Positions 33,782-44,231 of a stretch of DNA of 64,000 nucleotides are shown here, in pieces (position 1 is the stretch's first letter; each line of letters opens with the position of its first letter). The notes under the pieces are model-generated. The model was not told the origin of the DNA. It saw only the letters and a list, made by a program, of their open reading frames with translations, and made no database searches. The position numbers and the translations under genes were made by a program. The stretch is taken from positions 419,634-483,633 of the forward strand of contig NZ_RYDV01000003.1 of NCBI RefSeq assembly GCF_003971065.1, in the 5' to 3' direction. The stretch is from Candidimonas sp. SYP-B2681 (GTDB lineage: Bacteria; Pseudomonadota; Gammaproteobacteria; Burkholderiales; Burkholderiaceae_B).

Positions 33782-35263
33782 ATGTCGGATCCCTCAGTCA
33801 AGCCTGAAGACAGCGTGCCGATCACTATTCCCCGCCGGCTTGATCCCGAAGACGCGCAGTCAGCACTGCAAGAGCTACAGTCGATTTTGAAGCGGCAAGA
33901 AGTGGTAGAGGCGCTGGCACACCGCCAATACGAAGACGACGACCGGTCAAATCTACTCGAGGGGTTGCTGCACCGGCAGCACGAGAACGAGATCAAATCG
34001 ATTATTAATGATTTGCATCCATCGGATATCGCTTTCATCCTCGAATCGTTACCGGTCCACGAACGGCAGGCCGTCTGGCAACTAGTCAGTGCCGAGCACG
34101 ATGCAGACGTGTTGCTCGAAGTCGACGACTGGGCGCGTGAATCCCTGATCGAGTCCATGGACCATCAGGACCTGATCGCGGCCACCGGCACCATGGACGC
34201 TGACGAGATAGCCGACCTGGCCGCTGATCTACCGGCAGATGTCATCGCCGAAGTGCAAAAAGGCTTGACCGACGAGGAACGGGCCCAACTGGTCGAAGCG
34301 ATGGGTTACCCGGAAGACACCGTGGGCGCCATCATGGACTTCGAGATGGTCCGCGTGCGCGAGGACGTGTCGCTGGAAGTCGTGTTGCGCTATTTGCGGC
34401 GGCTGCATGAGCTTCCCGACCATACGGATCAAATCTTTGTTGTAGACCGCCAGGACAAGCTGCAGGGCTCGCTGTCGCTCTCTACCTTGCTGGTACGAGA
34501 GCCCGACATGCTGGTCTCCGAGGTAATGACTACCGAATACCTTACCTTGAATCCGCTGGACTCCGACGCCGATGCGGCTGGCGCGTTCGAACGCTATGAC
34601 CTGGTGTCAGCGGCTGTGATCGATGACCAAGGCCGCTTGATTGGTCGCGTAACCATCGCCGAGGTGGTGGACGTAATTCAGGAAGACTCTCAGGAGCAGG
34701 CTCTGTCACGAGCCGGTTTGCAGGAAGAAGACATATTTGCTCCGGTACTCGACGCCCTGCGCAACCGTGCGCCCTGGCTATTTGTCAATTTATGCACCGC
34801 ATCCATCGCTTCGCTGGTGGCATCGCGGTTCGAAGACACAGTAAGCCAAATTGTGATCCTGGCATTCTTAATGTCGATTGTGGCCGGTATCGGCGGCAAT
34901 TCCGGCAACCAGACCATGACGATGATCATCCGTGCACTGGCAGTGGGCCGCGTCACCAGCTCGAACGCCTGGCGCCTGGTTAAGCGCGAACTATCGGTCA
35001 CATTCCTTGTCGGCGCCTGCGGAAGCCTGGTGGCGGCGACGTTTGCATGGGCTATTTCCGGTTCGCTGGCCATCGCGGCAGTCATGATGACCGCCATGAT
35101 ACTGAACATGCTGATCGGCGCTGGGCTGGGTGTCCTGATACCGATACTGCGCGACCGCTTTGGCAAGGACCCAGCCATAGGCTCGTCGGTACTGCTGACA
35201 TTTGCCACGGATTCCTTAGGATTTTTGATCTTCCTGGGCCTTGCAACCCTATTCCTGATGTAG
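33782..35263 (+). CDS. mgtE: magnesium transporter MgtE
   Basis: The 493-aa Mg2+ channel has an N-terminal superhelical domain (LLHRQHENEIKSIINDLHPSDIAFILESLP, ETADLAADLPAD-like region), two CBS domains (VRVREDVSLEVVLRYLR, then VSEVMTTEYLTLNPLDSDADA) that sense Mg2+, and five membrane helices from about residue 320 with the pore signature AGIGGNSGNQTMTMIIRALA. AAGG precedes ATG 33782 by seven bases. It ends at a strong terminator shared with secA. Confidence 0.95.
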   Translation: MSDPSVKPEDSVPITIPRRLDPEDAQSALQELQSILKRQEVVEALAHRQYEDDDRSNLLEGLLHRQHENEIKSIINDLHPSDIAFILESLPVHERQAVWQLVSAEHDADVLLEVDDWARESLIESMDHQDLIAATGTMDADEIADLAADLPADVIAEVQKGLTDEERAQLVEAMGYPEDTVGAIMDFEMVRVREDVSLEVVLRYLRRLHELPDHTDQIFVVDRQDKLQGSLSLSTLLVREPDMLVSEVMTTEYLTLNPLDSDADAAGAFERYDLVSAAVIDDQGRLIGRVTIAEVVDVIQEDSQEQALSRAGLQEEDIFAPVLDALRNRAPWLFVNLCTASIASLVASRFEDTVSQIVILAFLMSIVAGIGGNSGNQTMTMIIRALAVGRVTSSNAWRLVKRELSVTFLVGACGSLVAATFAWAISGSLAIAAVMMTAMILNMLIGAGLGVLIPILRDRFGKDPAIGSSVLLTFATDSLGFLIFLGLATLFLM

Positions 35264-35271
35264 GCATGGTG

Positions 35272-35302
35272 AAAAAAAAGCATCCCGAGGGATGCTTTTT
35301 TT
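35272..35302. terminator. bidirectional terminator between mgtE and secA
   Basis: GCATCC and GGATGC pair around CGAG and are flanked by eight A on the left and seven T on the right, so the structure can end transcription of both convergent genes. Confidence 0.9.
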
Positions 35303-35319
35303 ATGCCGGCAAAGCGTAA

Positions 35320-38064
35320 TCAGGCCAGCTTTCCATGACAATGCTTGTACTTCTTGCCACTACCGCAAGGACAAGCGTCATTGCGTCCGACTTTCGGCAT
35401 GGCGGCGCCCGTGGCAGCCAGAGCGGCCGGCCTGTGATCTATACCTGGATCCTCGCCGCTAAGCGCAGCGTCGTAATCGGAATGGTGGTAGGTCACATTA
35501 TCGAGCCGAGCTGGTTCCGGCTCGTTAACCTCGACTTGCTCGGGCGACTGGATCTTCACGGTCATAAGGACCCTGATCACCTCGTTGCGAATACGGTCGA
35601 GCATGTCGGAAAACAGCTCGAACGCTTCACGCTTGTATTCTTGCTTGGGATCCTTCTGCGCATAACCGCGCAAATGAATACCTTGGCGCAAGTGATCAAG
35701 CGAGGACAAATGACCGCGCCAATGGGTGTCGATAGACTGCAGCAACATTGAACGTTCGAACGGAGCCCATCCTTCTTTGCCAACAAGATCGACCTTGGCC
35801 TGGTAAACGCGATCCGCTTCAGCCACTACCCTTTCCAGCAAATCCTCATCGGTCAGGTCAGGCTGTTTTTCCAGCATCTCGACCAATGGCATAGAAAGCT
35901 GCCATTCGGTGTCAAGTGCAGATTGAAGCCCACCCACATCCCACTGCTCTTCCATGGAGCCTTCAGGGATATATGTGCGGAACTGCTCGGCAATGGCTGC
36001 GGTACGCAAATTGGCGATGGTGTCGGAAACATCGGCCGACTCAAGGACTTCGTTGCGCTGTGCATAAAGCACTTTGCGTTGATCGTTGGCCACGTCGTCA
36101 TATTCGAGCAACTGCTTACGTATGTCGAAGTTGCGGCCTTCTACCTTGCGTTGGGCAGATTCAATCGAGCGCGACACCATGCGTGCTTCAATGGGCTCAC
36201 CCTCGGGCAACCGCAGACGCTCCATGATGGAGCGCACCCGATCGCCAGCAAAGATGCGCATCAGCGAGTCTTCAAGGGACAAGTAAAAGCGCGACGAGCC
36301 TGGATCACCCTGACGGCCGGCACGGCCGCGCAACTGATTATCGATACGCCGGGACTCGTGGCGCTCGGTGCCGATAATGCGCAAACCGCCCGCTGCCTTA
36401 ACCGCCATATTGGCCGGCGCCCATTCGGACTTGATCGTTTGGATACGTTGTTCCTTGTCCGGCGCCGACAGCGACGCGTCAGCACGGATCAAATCAACTT
36501 GTTTTTCGACGCTGCCGCCCAGAACAATGTCGGTACCGCGGCCGGCCATGTTGGTGGCGATGGTGATATGGCCAGGTTTACCGGCTTCGGCCACGATTTC
36601 GGCTTCGCGGGCGTGCTGCTTGGCATTAAGGACTTCGTGCGGCAGCTTTGCTTTTACCAACATGCCCGATAGTAGCTCGGAGTTTTCGATGCTGGTCGTA
36701 CCAACCAGCACGGGTTGGCCGCGCTCATGACAATCTTTGATATCGGCGAGAATCGCGTTGTACTTCTCGGGATCGGTCTTGAACACCTGATCGTTTTGAT
36801 CGATCCGAGCCATAGGCCGGTTGGTGGGAATAATGACCGTTTCGAGCGAATAAATTTCCTGGAACTCGTAGGCCTCGGTGTCGGCCGTTCCCGTCATGCC
36901 AGCCAACTTGCCGTACATGCGGAAGTAGTTCTGGAAGGTAATCGATGCAAGAGTCTGATTTTCGTTCTGAATCTTGACGCCTTCCTTGGCCTCGACTGCC
37001 TGGTGCAAGCCATCGGACCAGCGGCGGCCGGCCATCAGGCGGCCGGTGAATTCGTCAACAATAACAATTTCATCGTTTTGAACAACATATTGCTGATCGC
37101 GGAAAAACAGGTTATGGGAGCGCAAGGCCACCATGAGGTGGTGCATAAGCGAGATATTGCGCGGGTCGTAAAGTGATTCACCTTCGGGCAATACGCCTAT
37201 CCTGACCAGCGTCTCTTCCGCCTTGACGTGACCCGCTTCGGAAAGATGAACCTGCTGTCCCTTTTCATCGACCCAGAAATCGCCTTCGGGTTCCGGCTCG
37301 TTGGTTTTGGGTTCTGAGGCCATGCGAGTCAAGAGCGGCGGTACGGCGTTCATACGCACATACAGCTCGGTATTGTCTTCAGCCTGGCCGGAAATGATTA
37401 ACGGGGTACGGGCCTCGTCAATAAGAATGGAATCGACCTCGTCGACGATGGCATAGGAAAGCATCCGCTGACGACGATCTTCAGCGCGAAACTCCATGTT
37501 GTCACGCAGATAATCGAAGCCGTATTCATTGTTTGTGCCGTAGGTAATATCGGCGGCATAAGCGGCGCGCTTTTCATCGTTTTCCTGCTGGGGGACCACT
37601 ACCCCGACCGACATGCCCAGAAAGTTATATAACCGGCCCATCCATTGCGCATCGCGCCGCGCCAGATAGTCGTTTACCGTAACCACATGGACGCCTTTTC
37701 CGGCGAGTGCATTCAGGTATACAGAAAGCGTCGCCATCAGGGTTTTGCCTTCCCCCGTGCGCATTTCGGCAATCTTGCCGTTATGCAATGCAATGGCGCC
37801 AAGCAGCTGAACGTCGAAGTGGCGCATGCTGAAGACGCGTTGACTAGCCTCGCGAACGACAGCGAAGGCCTCGGGCAAGAGGTCGTCTAACGAGGCGCCC
37901 TGCTCGATACGCTGGCGAAACTCAACGGTTTTCGCCTTGAGATCGTTGTCAGACAATGCGGCTACCGTGGGCTCAAGCGCATTGATTTGCGCCACTTGCT
38001 TGCGATACTGTTTAAGTATCCGGTCGTTACGACTACCAATTAGCTTTTTTAGCAGAGAGACCAT
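35320..38064 (-). CDS. secA: preprotein translocase ATPase SecA
   Basis: The 914-aa motor drives secretion through SecYEG. It shows nucleotide-binding domain motifs [15 protein letters not shown] (Walker A), [15 protein letters not shown] (DEAD), the [18 protein letters not shown] and [21 protein letters not shown] blocks, and the C-terminal zinc motif [14 protein letters not shown] that binds SecB. ATG 38064 ([22 protein letters not shown]) matches the family; a frame extension of 16 residues to 38112 does not. It stands 99 bases after the M23 peptidase gene on the same strand. Confidence 0.98.
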   Translation of the reverse strand: MVSLLKKLIGSRNDRILKQYRKQVAQINALEPTVAALSDNDLKAKTVEFRQRIEQGASLDDLLPEAFAVVREASQRVFSMRHFDVQLLGAIALHNGKIAEMRTGEGKTLMATLSVYLNALAGKGVHVVTVNDYLARRDAQWMGRLYNFLGMSVGVVVPQQENDEKRAAYAADITYGTNNEYGFDYLRDNMEFRAEDRRQRMLSYAIVDEVDSILIDEARTPLIISGQAEDNTELYVRMNAVPPLLTRMASEPKTNEPEPEGDFWVDEKGQQVHLSEAGHVKAEETLVRIGVLPEGESLYDPRNISLMHHLMVALRSHNLFFRDQQYVVQNDEIVIVDEFTGRLMAGRRWSDGLHQAVEAKEGVKIQNENQTLASITFQNYFRMYGKLAGMTGTADTEAYEFQEIYSLETVIIPTNRPMARIDQNDQVFKTDPEKYNAILADIKDCHERGQPVLVGTTSIENSELLSGMLVKAKLPHEVLNAKQHAREAEIVAEAGKPGHITIATNMAGRGTDIVLGGSVEKQVDLIRADASLSAPDKEQRIQTIKSEWAPANMAVKAAGGLRIIGTERHESRRIDNQLRGRAGRQGDPGSSRFYLSLEDSLMRIFAGDRVRSIMERLRLPEGEPIEARMVSRSIESAQRKVEGRNFDIRKQLLEYDDVANDQRKVLYAQRNEVLESADVSDTIANLRTAAIAEQFRTYIPEGSMEEQWDVGGLQSALDTEWQLSMPLVEMLEKQPDLTDEDLLERVVAEADRVYQAKVDLVGKEGWAPFERSMLLQSIDTHWRGHLSSLDHLRQGIHLRGYAQKDPKQEYKREAFELFSDMLDRIRNEVIRVLMTVKIQSPEQVEVNEPEPARLDNVTYHHSDYDAALSGEDPGIDHRPAALAATGAAMPKVGRNDACPCGSGKKYKHCHGKLA

Positions 38065-38163
38065 TCTTGTGTCGTTGATGCGCGCTTGCTGCCGATAAAT
38101 GCAACAGCCCACATGCTTGTCTTTTTTGGGTTGGCGGATGAAACCGCAGGAAAACGATACAGT

Positions 38164-39126
38164 TTAACGCACCTGCGGCAGTATGGCTTCAACGGCTTCG
38201 GACGCATCGACAATCAGGGCATCGCTGGCCTGCGGCTTGGCGAGAAACAAGGTCGGATCCAAGGGGTGGCCCGCCATGCGCACCTCGAAGTGCAAGTGCG
38301 CACCGGTTGATCTTCCGGTGGAACCGACACGGGCAATTAAATGACCTTTCTCGACCAGATCACCGCGCTTGACATTGATGGCTGAGGCATGAGCATATCG
38401 AGTCAAAAGCCCGTTACCATGATTGATTTCAACCAGCTTGCCATAATCCGGACGGTAGCCTGCTTCCGTCACGACGCCCCCGGAGGCGGCATGAATGGGT
38501 GTCCCCTTGGGTGCGGCAAAATCCAGCCCCTCGTGCATGGCATGGCGCCCCGTCACAGGGTTACGGCGCCATCCGAAAGACGAACTCAGATACGGGTAGT
38601 CGACAGGCGTGTAGGTGGGCAGCCGCGCCTCGACACCCGCACGCCTGGTCAATACCAAGTCGAGCATGGCGAACCAGTCTTTTTGTTCGGTCAGTTGCTG
38701 TTGCAACGCATCCAGCTGTCGACCCAGCCCCTGCGCAGTCCAAGGTGCTCCGGACTCGTCGGTGATATAGTCCATTACCGGAATGGCAGAATCTTCCAAG
38801 CTGGCGTGAATCTCGGGATCGGTGTACGACACCCCTGCGGCTTCGGCCACGCGTTTGCTCAAGCCGTCCATTGTTATCAGTTTGGCCTGCAGATCACCCA
38901 CTTTAGAGGCCAGCAAATTCACATTTTCACGAATGTATGCCGAGTCACGCGAAGCCAGTTCGCTAATAGCGCGCTCCTGATCGACGTTCAAGACCGGGCG
39001 CTTGCTAAGCTGCGACTGAACCCAGGCTCCTGCCACCGCCGAGGCTGCCATCGCGGCACCGGCTAGCAACGTCACAACGATCGTTCGAAGGCCCTTGCCG
39101 CTAGAATCAAACTTTCGATTCCCCAT
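38164..39126 (-). CDS. M23 family metallopeptidase, membrane-anchored
   Basis: The 320-aa protein has one N-terminal membrane segment (residues 14-34, RTIVVTLLAGAAMAASAVAGA), a helical region that may form a coiled coil (LNVDQERAISELASRDSAYIRENVNLLASKVGDLQAKL), and a C-terminal LytM/M23 domain with zinc ligands in HAMHEGLDFAAPKG (H-x-x-x-D) and GAHLHFEV (HxH). It is a peptidoglycan endopeptidase or an EnvC-like amidase activator acting in the periplasm. It sits upstream of secA and divergent from the dciA-like gene. Confidence 0.9.
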   Translation of the reverse strand: MGNRKFDSSGKGLRTIVVTLLAGAAMAASAVAGAWVQSQLSKRPVLNVDQERAISELASRDSAYIRENVNLLASKVGDLQAKLITMDGLSKRVAEAAGVSYTDPEIHASLEDSAIPVMDYITDESGAPWTAQGLGRQLDALQQQLTEQKDWFAMLDLVLTRRAGVEARLPTYTPVDYPYLSSSFGWRRNPVTGRHAMHEGLDFAAPKGTPIHAASGGVVTEAGYRPDYGKLVEINHGNGLLTRYAHASAINVKRGDLVEKGHLIARVGSTGRSTGAHLHFEVRMAGHPLDPTLFLAKPQASDALIVDASEAVEAILPQVR

Positions 39127-39157
39127 AAATTAATTTCTCACAGTAAACGTTCTATCA

Positions 39158-39649
39158 ATGTTGCGCATGTCCCGACGCATTAAACCTCCACGGCCTCTTA
39201 ACAAAGAGCTGCCTGCCACGCTGGCCGTAAGCTGGTTGGGAAGCGACCAGCATGGCTCGCAGGTGCTGACAACGGCGCGCAATCTACTGGCCGTCGAACA
39301 TGCAACAAAAAAAGTATTGCCCCCGTCTCTGGCCTTGGTATGCAGAGTCGCCCGTATAGACAGACAGCAAATGACACTAGCAGTTCCCAGTGCCGCGTAC
39401 GCATCGAAGCTGCGGCAGCTGGCACCACGTATCCTGCAATTGCTCAACGATGGCGGATGGAACCTTAACGAAATCAACGTCAGAGTTCAAGCCGCCCTGT
39501 TACAAAGCCGGACAAAGGCAGCGCCCCGTCAGGTTGAGCCCATGGACGACAATGCCCTGGATGCTTTCAATGAGCTGCAGGATAACCTGCCCCCTGGACC
39601 GCTGGCAGACGCCATAAAGCGACTACTCGCCCACCATCGGAAAACCTAG
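39158..39649 (+). CDS. DciA-like protein (DUF721)
   Basis: The 163-aa protein resembles the DUF721/DciA family, which recruits the replicative helicase DnaB in bacteria lacking DnaC. Evidence is the N-terminal LNKELPATLAVSWLG, LLAVEHATKKVLPPSLALVCRVARID, and QMTLAVPSAAYASKLRQLAPRILQLLN, the family's central strand-helix. The position immediately next to secA and the M23 peptidase gene is common for dciA. The start could be ATG 39158 or ATG 39167. It converges with lpxC. Confidence 0.85.
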   Translation: MLRMSRRIKPPRPLNKELPATLAVSWLGSDQHGSQVLTTARNLLAVEHATKKVLPPSLALVCRVARIDRQQMTLAVPSAAYASKLRQLAPRILQLLNDGGWNLNEINVRVQAALLQSRTKAAPRQVEPMDDNALDAFNELQDNLPPGPLADAIKRLLAHHRKT

Positions 39650-39678
39650 CCAATCGTTGCGCCAAAAGAAGCGCAGGT

Positions 39679-40602
39679 TCAGGCGAACTTCCATTCCTGA
39701 ACGAAGGACTTGGGAGCCGCTTCGGGGGACTCGTAGCTGATGAGCTCCCAGCTGTCCTGGCGTGCCAGTAAAGCGCGCGCCAGTTGGTTATTGAGCCCGT
39801 GTCCGGACTTGCATGCCACGTAGCGTGCAACCAGGGGCTTGCCTATAAGATAAAGGTCGCCAATGGCGTCGAGAATCTTATGTTTGACGAACTCGTCGTC
39901 GTAGCGCAGGCCATCGGTATTAAGGACGCGGTATTCGTCCATGACGATGGCATTGTCGAGACTACCACCGCGGGCCAAACCTGCCGCCCGCAATGCCTCT
40001 ACTTCACTCACAAAACCAAAGGTACGCGCGCGTGCGATGGTCTTGACGTAAGAATCTTTCTCGAAATCGACTTCGGCAAAGTTGGCCGTGGAGTCGATGG
40101 CCGGATGACGGAAATCGATCGCAAACGATAGCGCGTAGCCGTTGTAGGGTTCCAGACGCGCCCACTTCAGATTTTCGCCTTCGCCTTCGCGGACCTCGAC
40201 AGGTTTCAACACCCGGAGGAATTTTTTGGCGGCCGGTTGTTCTTGCAGGCCAGCCGAGCGCAATAAGTAAATAAAGGTTCCTGCGCTGCCGTCCATAATG
40301 GGCACTTCTTCGCCCGTGAGGTCGACATGCAGATTATCGATACCCAGGCCGGAAAGCGCAGACATCAAGTGTTCGACCGTGGACACGCGGACATCGCCCT
40401 GTTGCAGCACTGAAGCCATGCGGGTATTGCCGACCTGATCGGCCAAGGCAGGTAAATCCACTACCTGAGGAAGGTCAACGCGGTGAAAGACAATACCGGT
40501 ATCGGGGGCAGCGGGACGCAACGTGATCTCGACGCGTCGTCCGGAGTGCAGACCGACCCCTTTGGTACTGATGGATTTCTGTATGGTGCGCTGACGTAAC
40601 AT
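39679..40602 (-). CDS. lpxC: UDP-3-O-acyl-N-acetylglucosamine deacetylase LpxC
   Basis: The 307-aa zinc enzyme commits UDP-acyl-GlcNAc to lipid A synthesis. Motifs are the start [41 protein letters not shown] (zinc histidine), [38 protein letters not shown] and [18 protein letters not shown] with the second zinc site. ATG 40602 fits the family; upstream codons to 40680 do not. It is the last gene of the dcw cluster, as in E. coli, but a 252-base gap separates it from ftsZ, with TACAAT at about 40638-40643 as a possible -10 box for its own promoter. Confidence 0.97.
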   Translation of the reverse strand: MLRQRTIQKSISTKGVGLHSGRRVEITLRPAAPDTGIVFHRVDLPQVVDLPALADQVGNTRMASVLQQGDVRVSTVEHLMSALSGLGIDNLHVDLTGEEVPIMDGSAGTFIYLLRSAGLQEQPAAKKFLRVLKPVEVREGEGENLKWARLEPYNGYALSFAIDFRHPAIDSTANFAEVDFEKDSYVKTIARARTFGFVSEVEALRAAGLARGGSLDNAIVMDEYRVLNTDGLRYDDEFVKHKILDAIGDLYLIGKPLVARYVACKSGHGLNNQLARALLARQDSWELISYESPEAAPKSFVQEWKFA

Positions 40603-40739
40603 ATTATTAGGTAACCGTTTTCTTGTGATTTTGTTGCATAAGTAAGACACCTTATTGTAACCGCATCGCGGGTTAACCACTAAGACATATGTGTTTCAAA
40701 CGACTGCAGTGCGTGAAGAAACTTCAGGGCAAACACGAC

Positions 40740-40804
40740 GGCGCACCCTCTCGGGGAGGAGAGAAAGTGCGCCTGTCGGGTCCTACCGGGCACATAAATG
40801 CCCG
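40740..40804. repeat. two hairpins between ftsZ and lpxC
   Basis: GGCGCAC (40740-40746) pairs with GTGCGCC (40767-40773), extended inside by CTCTC/GAGAG. CGGGCA (40787-40792) pairs with TGCCCG (40799-40804). No T run follows either on the minus strand, so they are RNA structures of unknown role rather than clear terminators. Confidence 0.5.
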
Positions 40805-40854
40805 TAGACATGTGAGAGCTGGAGTTACGGCTTCTGGATCTGTGCCTCCTGCGA

Positions 40855-42024
40855 TCAGTCCGCCTGCTTGCGCAGGAACGCCGGAATATCGAAGTGATCC
40901 ATACCAGCTGTCTCAAGTGCCCGCACCTGCGCCGACGCTTGGCTGCGAGGATTGCGAATGACCGATGGAACCTCGGAGTGACCGAAATCATGGCCACCGA
41001 TGGCCACGTTATCGGTACCCGTACGGTAAATTTCTGCGTTGTTCTGCACCAATTGCGGGCGCGCTGCAACACTGCGCCCTAGACCGGTTGCCACAACTGT
41101 GACTCGCAGGTTTTCACCCATCGATTCATCGTAAGCAGTCCCGAAAACAATGGTTGCATCCTCAGCAGCGTAGCTGCGAATGGTGTCCATGATTTCGCGA
41201 GTCTCGCGCATTTTCAGCGTACGGCTTGCTGTAATGTTGACCAGCATACCGCGTGCCCCATGCAAATCCACGCCTTCCAACAGCGGGCAGGCAATCGCCC
41301 GTTCCGCAGCGACGCGCGCACGATCCGCGCCGGCCGCGATGGATGTCCCCATCATTGCCTGGCCTTGTTCACCCATGATGGTTTTGACGTCTTCGAAGTC
41401 GACGTTGACGTTTCCTTCGACATTGATGATCTCGGCGATGCCAGCGCAAGCGTTATGCAGGACGTCGTCGGCGGACTTGAAGCAATCTTCCTGGGTTGCG
41501 TCTTCATCCATCAGCTCGTACAAATTCTCGTTAAGCACGACAATCAGCGAATGCACGTGCTTGGAGAGTTCGGCGATACCGTCTTCAGCCATCTTCAGGC
41601 GCTTGTTGCCTTCGAACGAAAATGGTTTGGTGACGACACCCACGGTCAGAATGCCAAGCTCTTTAGCCACTTCGGCGACAACTGGTCCGGCGCCAGTACC
41701 TGTTCCGCCGCCCATACCGGCGGTTATGAATACCATGTGTGCGCCAGTCAGCGCAGCGCGAATTTCCTCGCGTGCAGTTTCGGCGGCGGCACGCCCTTGC
41801 TCAGGCTTGGCACCAGCGCCCAAGCCGGTACGGCCAAGGCGAATTTGAACTGGAGCCTCGCTGGTGGCCAGCGCCTGGGCATCAGTGTTGGCGCAGATAA
41901 AGTCCACTCCGCTCACGCCCGAACGGATCATGTGCGCGACCGCGTTGCCACCGGCACCGCCGACTCCTACGACTTTAATTACAGTCCCATTTACGCTCGT
42001 ATCGAGCATTTCGAAATTCATCAT
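40855..42024 (-). CDS. ftsZ: cell division GTPase FtsZ
   Basis: The 389-aa tubulin homologue forms the Z ring. VVGVGGAGGNAVAHMI, FICANTDAQAL, the tubulin signature GGGTGTGAGPV, and VDFEDVKTIMGEQGQAMMG are all present. The C-terminus ends DHFDIPAFLRKQAD, the conserved peptide that binds FtsA and ZipA-type partners. GGGAG precedes ATG 42024 by six bases; the first two codons are both ATG. A 169-base gap separates it from ftsA and may hold an internal promoter, though I see no convincing boxes. Confidence 0.98.
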   Translation of the reverse strand: MMNFEMLDTSVNGTVIKVVGVGGAGGNAVAHMIRSGVSGVDFICANTDAQALATSEAPVQIRLGRTGLGAGAKPEQGRAAAETAREEIRAALTGAHMVFITAGMGGGTGTGAGPVVAEVAKELGILTVGVVTKPFSFEGNKRLKMAEDGIAELSKHVHSLIVVLNENLYELMDEDATQEDCFKSADDVLHNACAGIAEIINVEGNVNVDFEDVKTIMGEQGQAMMGTSIAAGADRARVAAERAIACPLLEGVDLHGARGMLVNITASRTLKMRETREIMDTIRSYAAEDATIVFGTAYDESMGENLRVTVVATGLGRSVAARPQLVQNNAEIYRTGTDNVAIGGHDFGHSEVPSVIRNPRSQASAQVRALETAGMDHFDIPAFLRKQAD

Positions 42025-42193
42025 GATTGACTCCCTCACATATCCAGAAAAGCGATAAATACAAAAATTTTTTTCCCCGATACTGCTTTATTATTCGGAA
42101 TGGTTTCAAAGGAAATGCCAGAAAAACTCGCAACTGATTTGAAACGCTTCCCGGAGCAGGCAAATGTCACCTGCCCCATTTAGGGACTCAGCC

Positions 42194-43420
42194 CTAATTC
42201 ATGAACCACTCTTTCATACGCGCCAGCAAGGCCTTGAAACTACCTTTCTGCTGAGCCACCTTACGACCCCTCGCACGTTGCAAACGGGCCTCCGCCAACA
42301 GACCCATCACGGTGGAAAAACGCGGATTATGCATCACGTCAGCCAAACTACCTTCGTAAGCGGGTACCCCCACACGCACCGGTTTTAGAAAAACGTCTTC
42401 TGCCAGTTCGACGATGCCCGGCATTAGCGATGTGCCACCGGTCAATACCACGCCGGATGCCAGCAAATCCTCATAGCCCGATTCGCGCACGATCTGCTGC
42501 ACGAATGTAAATAACTCTTCAATACGTGGCTCGATGACCGCACCAAGCGCCTGGCGTTTCACCTGCCGATTCGGCCGATCGCCCAAACCGGGCACTTCGA
42601 TGTGCTCGTCGGCATTGGCCAATACTTGCTTGGCAATGCCGAAGCGCAATTTGATTTCTTCGGCGTCCGGTGTTGGCGTACGCAACATGGCGGCAATATC
42701 GCTTGTGATCTGATCGCCGGCGATGGGCACCACGGCCGTATGCCGAATAGCGCCCCCCGTGTAAATGGCGATGTCTGTCGTGCCGCCGCCGACGTCCACC
42801 AACACCACGCCCAGCTCTTTCTCATCGGAAGTCAGGCAGGCCAGGCTGGAAGCGAGAGGCTGCAAAATAAGATCCTGCACTTCAAGTCCGCAACGGCGCA
42901 CGCATTTAACGATGTTCTGTGCTGCACTGACCGCACCCGTCACGATATGAACGCGTACTTCCAGGCGCAAACCGCTCATGCCTATGGGCTCCCGAATGTC
43001 CTCCTGGGAATCCACAATGAACTCCTGCGTCAGCACGTGGAGGACCTGCTGGTCGGTCGGGATATTCACGGCCTTGGCAGTCTCGATTACGCGGGCAACG
43101 TCGGTTGCAGTGACTTCCTTATCCTTGACCGCCACCATTCCGCTGGAATTGAAGCTGGTAATGTGGCTTCCAGCAATTCCGGTATATACCTCGCGAATCT
43201 TGCAGTCTGCCATCAACTCGGCTTCTTCCAGCGCACGCTGGATTGAATTTACGGTGGACTCGATATTGACCACCACGCCTTTGCGCATCCCCTGGGATTC
43301 GTGTTGGCCCAGGCCCAGCACTTCGAAGCGTCCTTCTGGCAGTATTTCAGCTACCACGGCGACCACTTTACTGGTGCCGATATCGAGTGCAACGATCAGG
43401 TCCTTGATGTCACGAGTCAT
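42194..43420 (-). CDS. ftsA: cell division protein FtsA
   Basis: The 408-aa actin-like protein tethers FtsZ to the membrane. Evidence is the phosphate-1 loop IVALDIGTSKVVAVVAEI, the SHS2-type 1C domain region (VTATDVARVIETAKAVNIPTDQQVLHVLTQEF), VLVDVGGGTTDIAIY (phosphate-2), and LTGGTSLMPGI. The basic C-terminal SFKALLARMKEWF forms the amphipathic membrane-targeting helix. It starts six bases after the ftsQ stop. Confidence 0.97.
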   Translation of the reverse strand: MTRDIKDLIVALDIGTSKVVAVVAEILPEGRFEVLGLGQHESQGMRKGVVVNIESTVNSIQRALEEAELMADCKIREVYTGIAGSHITSFNSSGMVAVKDKEVTATDVARVIETAKAVNIPTDQQVLHVLTQEFIVDSQEDIREPIGMSGLRLEVRVHIVTGAVSAAQNIVKCVRRCGLEVQDLILQPLASSLACLTSDEKELGVVLVDVGGGTTDIAIYTGGAIRHTAVVPIAGDQITSDIAAMLRTPTPDAEEIKLRFGIAKQVLANADEHIEVPGLGDRPNRQVKRQALGAVIEPRIEELFTFVQQIVRESGYEDLLASGVVLTGGTSLMPGIVELAEDVFLKPVRVGVPAYEGSLADVMHNPRFSTVMGLLAEARLQRARGRKVAQQKGSFKALLARMKEWFMN

Positions 43421-43426
43421 AATCTT

Positions 43427-44218
43427 CTATTTGGTGGATGTATTGGAAACAGGAGCCAACGTTATGGCGAAACCGTTGGAATAGCGTAAATCGGCATTAC
43501 TGATTGCTCGGCCGTCGAGTCGTTGCGTCAGCGTTGGCCACGCCTGGACAAAGCGTTCGATGCGAGCGGCAAATGGCAACGCGCCCGATCGCCCATGGGG
43601 GTCAGCCACGTCGGCTGCGGGATCACGGCCCAGGCTCAGGTGAATTCCGTCGGATAACATAACGTCCCAGGCATAGCGAGGACTGAGCGTTACCTCTTGA
43701 ACGCGCAAATTCAACGGTGCAAACCACCTGGCGATTTCGGCGTAGCGCTGAACAACCAGCCGCTCGGAGCTTTCAGGCCCATTCAATTGCGGCAGGTTGG
43801 CTTCGTCATCGAGCTCTCCCTGGTTCGCAGCGAAAGCTTCGCCCCAGGTATTAATCATTTGATCTTCATTCCACAGCGCAAGTGGCTGCTGCTCTTCGAT
43901 CTGTATCGATAACGAATCCGGCCAGACTCGGCGAATACGCGCGTGACGCACCCATGGCACCGTTTCTATCAGTTCACGGGTGTCATCGAGGCTGACTGAG
44001 AAAAAGTTGCCCGTTATTTTCCCAGCAATTGTGGCGCGAACACTGGTAGGAGAGACGTAATTCAGTGTATCGGTCTGCATCGGCGCTATCTGAATTTTCG
44101 CGATCGAAAAATACGGACGTTGAGCCAGCCAGACGATCGCGCCCGCGATCATTGCCACCACCGCAAGCAATGCCAGCGTGTTCGCAATCAGGTTAGTAAG
44201 GCGGGCGTCGGAAAACAC
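43427..44218 (-). CDS. ftsQ: cell division protein FtsQ
   Basis: The 263-aa bitopic membrane protein links early and late divisome parts. It has a short cytoplasmic tail, a membrane helix at about residues 11-32 (NTLALLAVVAMIAGAIVWLA), a POTRA domain (PYFSIAKIQIAPM to VPWVRHARIRRVWPDSLSIQIEEQQPLALWN) and a beta domain. The VPWV and WPDSLSI blocks are typical for FtsQ. It follows ddl by 13 bases. Confidence 0.95.
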   Translation of the reverse strand: MFSDARLTNLIANTLALLAVVAMIAGAIVWLAQRPYFSIAKIQIAPMQTDTLNYVSPTSVRATIAGKITGNFFSVSLDDTRELIETVPWVRHARIRRVWPDSLSIQIEEQQPLALWNEDQMINTWGEAFAANQGELDDEANLPQLNGPESSERLVVQRYAEIARWFAPLNLRVQEVTLSPRYAWDVMLSDGIHLSLGRDPAADVADPHGRSGALPFAARIERFVQAWPTLTQRLDGRAISNADLRYSNGFAITLAPVSNTSTK

Positions 44219-44231
44219 AATATGCTCCTGT

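Noticed and set aside
35923..36672. 249-codon open frame opposite secA
   Set aside because: Antisense to SecA, no family signature, no plausible start signals.
41260..42030. Long open frame of about 256 codons on the plus strand opposite ftsZ
   Set aside because: It lies wholly antisense to a certain FtsZ gene, has no ribosome site or recognisable motif, and follows from codon bias of the sense strand.
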